A program made the position numbers and the translations under genes. Source: an uncultured Caldilineaceae bacterium (lineage in GTDB: Bacteria > Chloroflexota > Anaerolineae > Caldilineales > Caldilineaceae). From it: DNA of 64,000 bases. Shown piece by piece: positions 1 through 7,621 of the stretch (the stretch's first letter is position 1; each line of letters starts with the position of its first letter). Where the stretch lies: positions 2,130,722 to 2,194,721 of the forward strand of contig OY282381.1 of assembly GCA_958295915.1 (NCBI GenBank), given 5' to 3'. The notes beneath the pieces were generated by a model. The model was not told where the DNA came from. It did not search any database and saw nothing but the letters and a program-made list of their open reading frames with translations.

Positions 1-1
1 C

Positions 2-691
2 CTCAATGTGAAAGCGATGATCGAGCAGGGGACTATTGGCGAGCTGCGCGCCATCCGGGGCAACCTACTCTCTACCAATCAGCGGGATCCCAGCAGCTGG
101 CACTCTCAGTACCGGACAGCCGGCGGCGGCGAACTGATGCACAACGGCACTCATCTGTTCGATATTATCCGCTACTATGCCGGTGACCCTGAATGGGTTT
201 TCGCCACTGTCGAGCGGGGCAACAAGGCGTTGACGATCGAGGATCTGGCGGCTGGTCTGTTCCATATGGACAGTGGCTGCCTCTTCTTTTTCGAATCCGG
301 CGGACGCCGACGCTATGGCTCGTTCGAAATCTTGTTGGAAGGTGATGAAGGCCGTCTCGCTATTCAGCACGGCGCGCGCAACAGTCTGGAGAGATCCGGC
401 GGCTACGGTTGGGAACCATATCTGCATCTGTGGAAGGGGAGAACTGAACCCGTCGAGTGGGAGCCGGTCGCCACCCAAACTGACAATGCCTGGGTGAACG
501 TCGTGACAGACCTGATCGACTGCATCGAGCAGGATCGAGAGAGTGTCTCCAGCGGCAGACAGGGCCGCGCCGCGCTGGAGATGATCATGGCGGTCTATGA
601 ATCCCAACGCCGCGCCGGCGCCCGCGTCGAATTTCCACTGACCATCGAAGACAACCCGCTGGAAGATATGCTCACGAAGGCACAGATATAA
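2..691 (+). CDS. Gfo/Idh/MocA family oxidoreductase, 5' end outside window
   Basis: This is the C-terminal two thirds of an NAD(P)-dependent sugar dehydrogenase. The frame is open from the window edge, so the GTG at position 8 is probably not the real start and the Rossmann domain lies upstream. Visible family features are the EQGTIGELRAIRG segment that opens the C-terminal alpha/beta domain and the conserved helix GGGELMHNGTHLFDIIRYYAG, whose His is usually catalytic in this fold. The gene ends 17 bases before the sialidase-like gene and probably forms an operon with it. The substrate cannot be told from sequence; other Gfo/Idh/MocA genes of the window (34-37 kb) accompany a sugar importer, so a sugar or cyclitol substrate is inferred. 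Confidence 0.85.
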   Translation, partial: LNVKAMIEQGTIGELRAIRGNLLSTNQRDPSSWHSQYRTAGGGELMHNGTHLFDIIRYYAGDPEWVFATVERGNKALTIEDLAAGLFHMDSGCLFFFESGGRRRYGSFEILLEGDEGRLAIQHGARNSLERSGGYGWEPYLHLWKGRTEPVEWEPVATQTDNAWVNVVTDLIDCIEQDRESVSSGRQGRAALEMIMAVYESQRRAGARVEFPLTIEDNPLEDMLTKAQI

Positions 692-708
692 GGACAGAGG
701 CCCAACGT

Positions 709-1779
709 ATGCGCCCATTGGAACTGACCCATCACGTGATCTACAAAAATCCCCACGCCTACTGCGCCTGGCCGGATATCAAAATCCTGCAGGATGGCGA
801 GTGGGCGCTCGCTTTCTGCGAGGCCTTGCGTCGTTCCCAGATTACCCATCTCGATCCGAGCCTGCTCAACATGCTGCTGCGATCTGTCGACGGCGGCCAG
901 AGCTGGGATGCGCCCCAAGTGATCGCCGGTTACGACTATTTTGGCATGGACGATCCCGGCATGGCGCAGCTGTCCAGCGGCGTTCTGCTGGTCAATACCG
1001 CCCGCAATACCTTTGTCTCCCTTGACGTAGCCGCCCAGAATCCTGCCCATGCGCGCTTTACCTCTCGCCCAGAGTTTGCTTGGGTCAGTTCGTATCCCGT
1101 GGCCGAGGGCACTTACATCCACCGCTCCCAGGACGGTGGGCGCACCTGGAGCGAGAGCGCCCGGGTCGATGTCTCTCCATACGCCTCTGGATATACCCTG
1201 CGCTCGATCGCCGAATTGGAGGACGGAACTCTGCTGCTACCGTGTTACGACGAGAGTCAGGTCCCATGTCCCGCCTTTGTCGTGCCCTCCTATGATCAGG
1301 GCCACACCTGGAGCGGCGCGCGGCTGATCGCGGGCGACGATACGATCGGTTTCTTCGAACCGGCATTGCTTTCCCTGCCGGGCGGCCGCATACTAGCTAT
1401 GTTGCGCACCCACGCAGAGGGCGACTATCATCTATACCAGTGCCACTCTGATGACGGTGGGCTTACATGGAGCAGAGCGCAGCCGACACCCATGCGCGGC
1501 CTGCCGGCCCACATGCTGCGCTTACAGGATGGACGCTTGCTGTGCGTCTACGGCTGTCGTTGGGCGCCTTTCGGGATTCGCGGCTGCCTGAGCAGCGATG
1601 GGGGCGCGAGCTGGGATATTGACAATGAGCTTATCCTGCGGGATGACTTTCCAAACGGGGATCTGGGCTATCCGACATCAGTTCAACGAGCCGACGGGTC
1701 CATCTGCACAGCCTACTATGGTCAGGACGGCGAAAGTGTGACCTGTATCCAGGCCAGTTCCTATCGGATTCCAGATTGA
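709..1779 (+). CDS. BNR/Asp-box sialidase-like exo-glycosidase
   Basis: The 356-residue protein carries at least five Asp-box motifs of the S-x-D-x-G-x-x-W type (RSVDGGQSW, RSQDGGRTW, SYDQGHTW, HSDDGGLTW, SSDGGASW) spread evenly over its length, the mark of a six-bladed beta-propeller sialidase fold. No signal peptide is visible, so a cytoplasmic or non-classical location is likely. ATG is preceded by an AGGACAGAGG purine stretch. It follows the oxidoreductase closely, suggesting co-transcription and a role in processing a sugar conjugate. Sialidase activity itself is not assured: many Chloroflexota, Planctomycetota and Bacteroidota homologues with Asp boxes act on other sugars or are uncharacterised. 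Confidence 0.85.
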   Translation: MRPLELTHHVIYKNPHAYCAWPDIKILQDGEWALAFCEALRRSQITHLDPSLLNMLLRSVDGGQSWDAPQVIAGYDYFGMDDPGMAQLSSGVLLVNTARNTFVSLDVAAQNPAHARFTSRPEFAWVSSYPVAEGTYIHRSQDGGRTWSESARVDVSPYASGYTLRSIAELEDGTLLLPCYDESQVPCPAFVVPSYDQGHTWSGARLIAGDDTIGFFEPALLSLPGGRILAMLRTHAEGDYHLYQCHSDDGGLTWSRAQPTPMRGLPAHMLRLQDGRLLCVYGCRWAPFGIRGCLSSDGGASWDIDNELILRDDFPNGDLGYPTSVQRADGSICTAYYGQDGESVTCIQASSYRIPD

Positions 1780-1804
1780 ATCCAGGAATAGAACGCCGAC
1801 CCCG

Positions 1805-1833
1805 TCGCGCCCTACAGTGGCGCGCAAAACAAC
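1805..1833 (+). repeat. Repeat B copy (intergenic)
   Basis: Hairpin with arms CGCGCC and GGCGCG around CTACAGT, followed by the tail CAAAACAAC. It is nearly identical to the three tandem copies at 7655-7753. It lies 25 bases after the stop of the sialidase-like gene and could also act as a weak transcript end. Confidence 0.8.
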
Positions 1834-1927
1834 CAAAAAATCGCGACAACGACTGGGCGCCCGGCGGCTATTGAATACTGACTTTCAACGCACGATTCAG
1901 ATCTTGCCAGCGTAATGCGAGAGGAGG

Positions 1928-2001
<74 letters not shown>

Positions 2002-2020
2002 CAACCGAAAAAGTGAGAAT

Positions 2021-2043
2021 GCGCCTCTGCTCGAAAGAGGCGC
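2021..2043 (+). repeat. Repeat A copy 1, between two Met tRNA genes
   Basis: Perfect arms GCGCCTCT and AGAGGCGC around loop GCTCGAA. It lies in the spacer between the elongator and the initiator tRNA genes, eight bases before a second hairpin. Confidence 0.9.
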
Positions 2044-2050
2044 AAATGAA

Positions 2051-2081
2051 CCGCCGACCGCTTTCGGTTCGGCGGCTTTTT
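2051..2081 (+). terminator. Hairpin with T-run between the tRNA genes
   Basis: Stem CCGCCGACCG / CGGTTCGGCGG (one bulge) with a CTTT loop, followed on the plus strand by CTTTTTAA. As a rho-independent terminator it would work on plus-strand transcripts, for example read-through from the sialidase gene. On the minus strand the stem is followed by TTCATTTG, so it might end the fMet transcript only weakly. Confidence 0.55.
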
Positions 2082-2091
2082 AAGACTGAGG

Positions 2092-2163
<72 letters not shown>

Positions 2164-2321
2164 ACGATAAAGTTGTTTTACGCGCCAATTCGGTATTCCC
2201 GCCAGTTGACGACTCATTCATGTAGTTTATGTGATTGCGCTCATACCTCACTGTAGGGCACGATGAATAGCATACCATAACAGGCGCTTGGCGTCAAATT
2301 CAAATGTCTGCCGTTTGCGAA

Positions 2322-2798
2322 TTATTCTGCCTGCCCATCCCACTGGAACAAGGACTGCCACCAACTCCAATCTAAAGGGCGGAAAGAATCCTCCTCCAAC
2401 TCCGTGGGGGATGCTGTGGGCAAGATTTCCACGTCAGCGCTGGGCGCATCGAGCAGAACGTAGACCTCATCTCCGTCCTGAATGTACCCCAACTCCCCAC
2501 GGGCCACCTGAACCACATACTCGTCGCTTGACGCGTAGCTCAACTTGGCCTGCAAATCCAACGTGCTCTGCTGACCGAGCGTAATGTTCTGCTGCATTTC
2601 AGCGATCTGCGCTTGCACGGCGCCCAGCTCGCGCAGTTTCTCTATATGCTGGTATACAAAATACAGTACAACGACAACCCCAACCAAAAACAAGACGGGA
2701 TGGGCAGAGAAACGCTGGCGTTTATTATCATCCGTCTGTGTAGGTGTTGTCTTGCGCGCCACTGAGGGGCGCGCCGTTGGGGCACGGGTGCGGCCCAT
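2322..2798 (-). CDS. FtsB/DivIC-like septum formation initiator family protein
   Basis: A single membrane segment (about residues 33-49, HPVLFLVGVVVVLYFVYQ) is followed by a coiled-coil region (KLRELGAVQAQIAEMQQ to about 85) and a short domain with ARGELGYIQDGDEVYVLL, matching the FtsB/DivIC pattern ARxxLGYVxPGE. Such proteins join the FtsL-FtsB-FtsQ divisome complex. The start is set at the internal ATG (MGRTRAP) because GAGGAAAG lies seven bases before it; an in-frame upstream start at 2840 has no such site. The cytoplasmic N-terminus carries repeat B in frame (RPSVARKTT, about residues 10-18), apparently an inserted peptide. The C-terminal tail after the ELGYIQDGD motif is acidic. Confidence 0.82.
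   Translation of the reverse strand: MGRTRAPTARPSVARKTTPTQTDDNKRQRFSAHPVLFLVGVVVVLYFVYQHIEKLRELGAVQAQIAEMQQNITLGQQSTLDLQAKLSYASSDEYVVQVARGELGYIQDGDEVYVLLDAPSADVEILPTASPTELEEDSFRPLDWSWWQSLFQWDGQAE
2746..2773 (-). repeat. Repeat B copy inside the FtsB-like gene
   Basis: The minus strand reads CGCGCC CTCAGT GGCGCG CAAGACAAC, matching repeat B including its A-rich tail. It is in frame and encodes RPSVARKTT. Confidence 0.75.
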
Positions 2799-2899
2799 AG
2801 GCTTTCCTCGCAGGACAGCTGACGCAAACATCCAGAACACTGCGCACGTTAGCAGTATAACAAAAAAGGAACCCGAACAAACTATCTGGGTCCCTTCTA

Positions 2900-2983
2900 T
2901 GCCGCAGGAGGGATTTGAACCCCCACGGGCTAATGCCCACTACGCCCTGAACGTAGCGCGTCTTCCTATTCCGCCACTGCGGC
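2900..2983 (-). tRNA. tRNA-Leu (anticodon CAG)
   Basis: The minus strand folds with acceptor GCCGCAG/CTGCGGC, D arm starting TGGCGGAATAGG, anticodon stem CTACG/CGTAG around TTCAGGG, and a long variable arm (TGGGCATTAGCCCG) typical of class II tRNAs. T arm GGGGGTTCAAATCCC. Discriminator A, no encoded CCA. It sits between the peptide-type binding protein gene and the FtsB-like gene. Confidence 0.93.
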
Positions 2984-3065
2984 TCTGAAGAACATTGTAT
3001 ACTGGCCGACCGCCTTCTGTCAAATTGCATACATAACGGTCTGGAACAGCCCACTCCAGGCCAAT

Positions 3066-4817
3066 CTACGGCGACGTTTCAACCTCGGTCAGCCGCTGAT
3101 TTGCCGGAACCCGGCGGGTGCGAATATACCAATCCGGGAATGTAACGAATCGATCTGACGGAGTGTTCAATGGCCCGATCTGAACTCCCTTCACCCGCTC
3201 ACTGACGCCATAGGTATAGGCAGGGTAGTACAGAGGGATCGCCGGTACGTCTGCGGCAAAAATATGCTGAAACTCTGCATAAAGCGCCCCGCGCTTCTCC
3301 TGATCCACTGTACTTCTGGCCTTGATCAGCAACGCATCCGCTTCTTCATTCGACCATCCGCCATAGTTCTGGCCCGTATCGATCTGACTGCTGTGATAAA
3401 GGGGGAAAGGATTGGGGTCGCCGGCGATATCCCAACTGACCAACACTGCATCGAAATGGCGCGGTGTCAGAAAATCTGTTACCAACCCAGCGAAACTGAC
3501 ACTCTCCTTCGTTGCATCCACGCCGACAGCCTGCCAATCTGCGCTGATCTGCTCGATCAGCGCCTCCCGGCCTGGGTCGTCGTTTGTCAGCAAGATGAAG
3601 CGCATGGCCTGCCCATCTTTGTCGCGCGTGCCATCGCCATCCGAATCGACCCAGCCGCTTTCATCCAATAGCCGTCGCGCTTCGCTCGGGTCATAGGCAT
3701 AGGATGGCGTATCTTGGGCGTGCCCCCAGTTGTTCGAGGGAATGGGAGATGATGCCAGCACACCGTGCCCACCGACTATATCTTCGAGAAGCCGCGCGCG
3801 ATTCAGCGCGTGATACAGCGCGCGACGCACTGATACATCCTGGAAAAAGGGAACATTCGGATTCTGCAGATTAAAAATGACACCAACATATACCGATTCC
3901 AGCGCGGAAAAAAGCTGCAAATCCGTACGGTCTTGCGCCCAAGGGATATCCGACCGCAATACCCGGCTCACACCGTCTAACTCACCGGCGCTGTATGCAG
4001 CGTAAATCGCAGGATAATCCCGGTAGAAATGGAACTCCAAGGCAGACACAAATGGAATATCTTCAGCGTAATACGGGTTGTGTTCCAAGCGTATAAACTC
4101 CGCGGAGGCAGATGTTACCTGCATTGGGCCGTTGCCAACCGGGTTCGCATTGAACGGACTGTTCATTAGCTCGGAAGCGGGAACATTCTGCCAGATATGC
4201 TTCGGCAGCAATCCCACTGTTGTGAAATCGAGGAACCGCGCAAATGGTTCGTCCAGAAGAAAGTGCACAGTGCGGTCATCAACCCGTTCTACAGTGACCG
4301 AACGCCACAGTTCTGCCAGATCGGGTGGAATGGGCCAATCCTGGCTCTGCATCATTTCGATGGTAAACAATACATCATCGAGGGAAACACGCGCGCCATC
4401 GTGCCAAAACTGATTGTCGCGTAGGCGGAAAGTATAGACAAGCCCATCTGGTGTGATGGACCAGGCCTCAGCCAGATCCGGCGCCACTTGGCCATGTTGA
4501 TCCAGCCGGGTTAAACCCCGAAAGAGAAGACTGCACAGATCGCGATCGATATGATGGGCGTGGCATAGCAATGGATTGATGTATTGGGGGTTGCCAGCAA
4601 CACCCTCTCGGAACACGCCACCCCGCTCTGGCGCCAGGTCAGTGGAAACGGTATAGGCCGTGACACCCATTAGAAGAGTCAGAAGAACGATACCTACTAC
4701 CGCCAGCAGCGCCTGCCAGCGGATATATCGGCCTAGCGACGCGGAGGGGGCAGGCGGTTCCGACAGGAATTCGGTACGAACTGTGGCCGCCCTATCGAAT
4801 GACTGTTGATCCGACAT
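3066..4817 (-). CDS. Membrane-anchored ABC transporter substrate-binding protein, peptide/nickel type (SBP family 5)
   Basis: The 583-residue protein has a short cytoplasmic N-terminus, one hydrophobic segment (about residues 34-57), then an extracellular SBP_bac_5 domain. Family features include LLFRGLTRLDQHGQVAPDLAEAW, the TYTFRLRDNQFWHDG block that follows it, and ALYHALNRARLLEDIVGG. Such proteins bind oligopeptides, nickel or oligosaccharides. No lipobox is seen, so the anchor is an uncleaved helix. No permease or ATPase gene is adjacent, so it either works with components elsewhere or is a sensor-type orphan. There is no clear ribosome-binding site before the ATG. A calcium-binding-like stretch DSDGDGTRDKDG occurs near residue 390. 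Confidence 0.88.
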   Translation of the reverse strand: MSDQQSFDRAATVRTEFLSEPPAPSASLGRYIRWQALLAVVGIVLLTLLMGVTAYTVSTDLAPERGGVFREGVAGNPQYINPLLCHAHHIDRDLCSLLFRGLTRLDQHGQVAPDLAEAWSITPDGLVYTFRLRDNQFWHDGARVSLDDVLFTIEMMQSQDWPIPPDLAELWRSVTVERVDDRTVHFLLDEPFARFLDFTTVGLLPKHIWQNVPASELMNSPFNANPVGNGPMQVTSASAEFIRLEHNPYYAEDIPFVSALEFHFYRDYPAIYAAYSAGELDGVSRVLRSDIPWAQDRTDLQLFSALESVYVGVIFNLQNPNVPFFQDVSVRRALYHALNRARLLEDIVGGHGVLASSPIPSNNWGHAQDTPSYAYDPSEARRLLDESGWVDSDGDGTRDKDGQAMRFILLTNDDPGREALIEQISADWQAVGVDATKESVSFAGLVTDFLTPRHFDAVLVSWDIAGDPNPFPLYHSSQIDTGQNYGGWSNEEADALLIKARSTVDQEKRGALYAEFQHIFAADVPAIPLYYPAYTYGVSERVKGVQIGPLNTPSDRFVTFPDWYIRTRRVPANQRLTEVETSP

Positions 4818-4903
4818 AGGTAGGAGAGCCGGCGCGATTGAACGCCGAACTGTTATCGGTCTGACGCAAGCAGAAATGGATATTTTTCATCGCCGGGGCG
4901 CTA

Positions 4904-5122
4904 CTAGCGAAGGGCAACGGTCACGAGACTGAGCAGGAGAAATAAAGACGCCAAAAGAAGCGTCAAATTAAACATGGTCTTCTCCACACCCCGGCGGGTG
5001 CGATGGACGCCGGCATCGCCCCCAAAGGCGCTACCCAACCCGCTACCCTGCCCTTGCAACAGAACGATGCCGATCAATGCGACCGCAATAATAACTGTTG
5101 CGATCATTAAAAAAACATCCAT
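4904..5122 (-). CDS. secG: Protein-export membrane protein SecG
   Basis: At 72 residues, with two membrane helices (about 4-23 and 50-70) and the loop LLQGQGSGLGSAFGG between them, this is a textbook SecG. It is an accessory subunit of the SecYEG translocon that aids preprotein movement across the cytoplasmic membrane. GAGGTAAACG precedes the ATG. It lies between tatA and the binding-protein gene on the same strand, so secretion genes for both the Sec and Tat routes are neighbours. Confidence 0.95.
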   Translation of the reverse strand: MDVFLMIATVIIAVALIGIVLLQGQGSGLGSAFGGDAGVHRTRRGVEKTMFNLTLLLASLFLLLSLVTVALR

Positions 5123-5169
5123 CGTTTACCTCGAATACAATGACGCTGTTGCGAGATTCATGCGCATAC

Positions 5170-5192
5170 GAAAAGACCCGATCACCGATCGG
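5170..5192 (-). terminator. Rho-independent terminator after tatA
   Basis: On the minus strand the stem CCGATC/GATCGG with a 3-base loop is followed by GTCTTTTC. It lies in the 150-base spacer between tatA and secG, suggesting that secG has its own promoter. The stem is short, so termination may be partial. Confidence 0.5.
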
Positions 5193-5275
5193 AGGGACCG
5201 GACAACTGCGCCAGAACGTTAGAGGCAAGGAATCCGGCAGAATAGGGTAGGACCGGCAGCCGCGGCGCGCGGACG

Positions 5276-5545
5276 CTAGACCTTCTCCGGTGGATTTGCC
5301 TCAGAAGTTACCGTAGGCGCAGCGCTCTCCGTTGTGGAAGGGGCGTCTGTTTGCTCTGAATCATCCTCCTCATCTTTGGCGGCCCGGCGAAACTCCCGAA
5401 TGCCGCGGCCCAGTCCACCGAACACTTCCGGCAGCCGTCCGACGCCAAAGAAGATAATGACAATCACCAGAATCAGAATTAGCTCTGTTGGCCCTAAGGT
5501 GGGAATAAACAGAAGAAACGGCCCTGTTGGTCCTAAAGATAACAT
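5276..5545 (-). CDS. tatA: Sec-independent protein translocase subunit TatA/TatE
   Basis: The 89-residue protein has one N-terminal helix (about residues 17-35, LGPTELILILVIVIIFFG), the conserved FG hinge followed by RLPEVFGGLGRGIREFRRA as the amphipathic helix, and an acidic, disordered tail. This is the TatA pattern; TatA oligomers form the passage for folded Tat substrates. Substrates with twin-arginine signals are encoded in this window (binding proteins at 30.5 and 56.3 kb). AAGGAG lies eight bases before the ATG, within a small hairpin (5548-5562). Confidence 0.93.
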   Translation of the reverse strand: MLSLGPTGPFLLFIPTLGPTELILILVIVIIFFGVGRLPEVFGGLGRGIREFRRAAKDEEDDSEQTDAPSTTESAAPTVTSEANPPEKV

Positions 5546-5547
5546 TT

Positions 5548-5562
5548 GCTAAGCTCCTTAGC
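5548..5562 (-). promoter_or_regulatory. Hairpin covering the tatA ribosome-binding site
   Basis: GCTAAG and CTTAGC pair around CTC; an overlapping alternative is TAAGCT/AGCTTA. On the mRNA the AAGGAG site falls inside the stem-loop, so it could lower or control initiation of tatA translation. Confidence 0.4.
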
Positions 5563-5615
5563 TTACAATATGCGGAGCGCATTATCGGCATCGATGGAAC
5601 TCTCTCAATTATTGC

Positions 5616-5643
5616 ATTATACCATGAAAAAGAATAATGGCAA
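5616..5643 (-). promoter_or_regulatory. Sigma70-type promoter for tatA
   Basis: Minus strand TTGCCA (5643-5638), 16-base spacer, TATAAT (5621-5616). Expected transcript start near 5609, leaving about 64 bases of leader before tatA. Confidence 0.6.
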
Positions 5644-5677
5644 ATATCGACATGGAGGCAACTCCTTCCATGTATCC

Positions 5678-5701
5678 GTGTCATTTGTGCTAAAATGACA
5701 C
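5678..5701. promoter_or_regulatory. Perfect 9-base inverted repeat upstream of recN
   Basis: GTGTCATTT and AAATGACAC flank a 6-base centre in the intergenic space between tatA and recN. A possible -10 (TAAAAT, 5691-5696) lies inside it, so it may be an operator for recN. It does not match the Escherichia coli or Bacillus LexA boxes. Confidence 0.4.
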
Positions 5702-5806
5702 CTGCAGAATCTCACAAGCCATAAGGATGCGTCTGAATCTATGGCTGCGCAAACACTGCCTTCTCTGACTGAATTCAGTGCCCGGATCGAATCAGTGGTC
5801 ACCCTG

Positions 5807-7621
5807 ATGGAATTACAGATTCGCAACTTCGCTATCATCGATCAGTTGCATCTGCGTTTCCACGACGGATTGAATATCCTGACCGGCGAAACCGGCGCTG
5901 GCAAATCGATTATTATCGATGCCATCGGACTGTTGTTAGGCGACAGAGCGACGGCGGAGATGGTGCGGGCTGGCACAGATCGAGCGGAGATCGAAGCGAT
6001 TTTTCGCCTCGTAGCCGAAACGCCGATGCACGACCCGGGCCCGACGCATCTGGACGCCATCCGCTGTCTGCTGGCAGCCGAAGGGCTGGACGACCCCGAC
6101 GCGCCGGAAACGCTCATCCTTAGCCGGGAGGTGCGCCGCAGTGGGCGCAACATCAGCCGCATAAACGGGCGCGCTGTCTCTCTGCAACTGCTGGGCGAAA
6201 TGTCCGCCCTACTCGTCGATATGCACGGCCAGGGCGAGCACCTGAATCTATTGCGCCCCCGCACCCACGTGCATCTGCTGGATCGGTATGGCGGGTTGCT
6301 ATCCTTACGTGGTCAGGTAGCGGAAAAGGCCCAACAGGTACAGCAGGTGCAAAAAGATCTGAGACGGCTGCGCAACGATGCCCGCGCCATCGCGCAACGG
6401 CTGGACCTCCTCAGCTTTCAAGTGGAAGAGATCGATCAGGCCGCTCTGGAACCCGGTGAAGACGAAAACCTGGAAGTAGAGTGCAAACGGCTCGGCAATG
6501 CCGAAACCCTCTTGCAATTGGCGAACGGAACGGCGATTCTATTGAATGAAGGCGAGAGCGAGATGCCAGGGGTCATCGACGTCCTCGCTGAAGCCGTCGG
6601 GCGCGTCGAACGCCTGGCCCGCATCGACACTGGAATGGCAGACGCAGCCACGACTGGCCAGAGCCTGCTGGAGGAACTGTCCGTTTTGGCTCGCACTCTG
6701 CAGGGCTATGCCGACAGGCTGGAGTTCAATCCGGGACGGTTGACCGAAGTCGAAGATCGGCTGGCGCTGATCAGCAATCTCAAACGCAAGTACGGCGACA
6801 CAATCACAGAGATCTTGGCCTTCGCCGCGGCGGCTCAGGCAGAATTAGAGGATCTGAGAGACTGGGAAGCGCAGACAGCCGCATTGGAGGAAGAGGAAGA
6901 GAAACTGCTGCGCGAAATCGGTGCATTGGGCGCAGAATTGAGTCAGGCCCGGGTGGCCGCCGGCGAACAGATGGCCCGACAGGTGGAGACAGAGTTGGCC
7001 CAGCTGAGTATGCGCCACGCTCGCTTTGCCATCGCCATGAAAACGGTCAAGCGCGAGGATGGCGCCTACCTGCCAGATGGTCGACGCGTAGCCTTCGACA
7101 GCACCGGCGTCGATCGGGTTGAATTTCTGATCAGCGCCAACCCGGGCGAGCCGGTCAAACCGATGGCAAAAGTGGCCTCCGGTGGCGAAACCGCCCGCCT
7201 GATGCTTGCGCTGAAGGGCGTGCTTACCCAAGCCGATCAGACGTCGATTCTGATTTTCGATGAGATCGATCAAGGCATCGGCGGCCGTGTGGGCGGCGTT
7301 GTTGGCGAGAAACTATGGAATCTGACCGGCCAGCGAGCCGGCAATACACTACGCCATCAAGTGCTGTGCATCACCCATTTGCCCCAACTGGCCGCCTTTG
7401 GCGATCTCCATCTGACCGTACGCAAACGGACATTCGAGAGGCATGGTGAACTGCGCACCGGCACAGATGCGCAACCCGTCGAGGGGCCAGCGCGTGTCGA
7501 GGAGTTGACGCAGATGCTGGGGGCCGTCAGCGACGCCGGACGGCAATCTGTTCTGGAGATGCTGGCTGCTGTAGAGCAGATACGGGCGCAGGGAGCTAAG
7601 GGAGAAACTACACATGTATAG
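5807..7621 (+). CDS. recN: DNA repair protein RecN (SMC-like ATPase)
   Basis: RecN is an SMC-family ATPase that acts on double-strand breaks. Visible are Walker A GETGAGKS at about residues 27-34, a central coiled-coil with long acidic/basic helices (about 160-370), the ABC-type signature ASGGETARLML, and Walker B ILIFDEIDQGIGG. The ATG at 5807 (MELQIRNFAIID) is chosen by family alignment; an in-frame ATG at 5741 would add 22 residues and has AAGGA upstream, so the longer form is possible. The last eight bases overlap the next gene, suggesting translational coupling. A palindrome just upstream may regulate it. Confidence 0.95.
   Translation: MELQIRNFAIIDQLHLRFHDGLNILTGETGAGKSIIIDAIGLLLGDRATAEMVRAGTDRAEIEAIFRLVAETPMHDPGPTHLDAIRCLLAAEGLDDPDAPETLILSREVRRSGRNISRINGRAVSLQLLGEMSALLVDMHGQGEHLNLLRPRTHVHLLDRYGGLLSLRGQVAEKAQQVQQVQKDLRRLRNDARAIAQRLDLLSFQVEEIDQAALEPGEDENLEVECKRLGNAETLLQLANGTAILLNEGESEMPGVIDVLAEAVGRVERLARIDTGMADAATTGQSLLEELSVLARTLQGYADRLEFNPGRLTEVEDRLALISNLKRKYGDTITEILAFAAAAQAELEDLRDWEAQTAALEEEEEKLLREIGALGAELSQARVAAGEQMARQVETELAQLSMRHARFAIAMKTVKREDGAYLPDGRRVAFDSTGVDRVEFLISANPGEPVKPMAKVASGGETARLMLALKGVLTQADQTSILIFDEIDQGIGGRVGGVVGEKLWNLTGQRAGNTLRHQVLCITHLPQLAAFGDLHLTVRKRTFERHGELRTGTDAQPVEGPARVEELTQMLGAVSDAGRQSVLEMLAAVEQIRAQGAKGETTHV

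Noticed and set aside
5678..5701. Palindrome before recN as a classical LexA box
   Set aside because: It fits neither CTGT-N8-ACAG nor the CGAAC-N4-GTTCG type; kept only as an unspecified operator.
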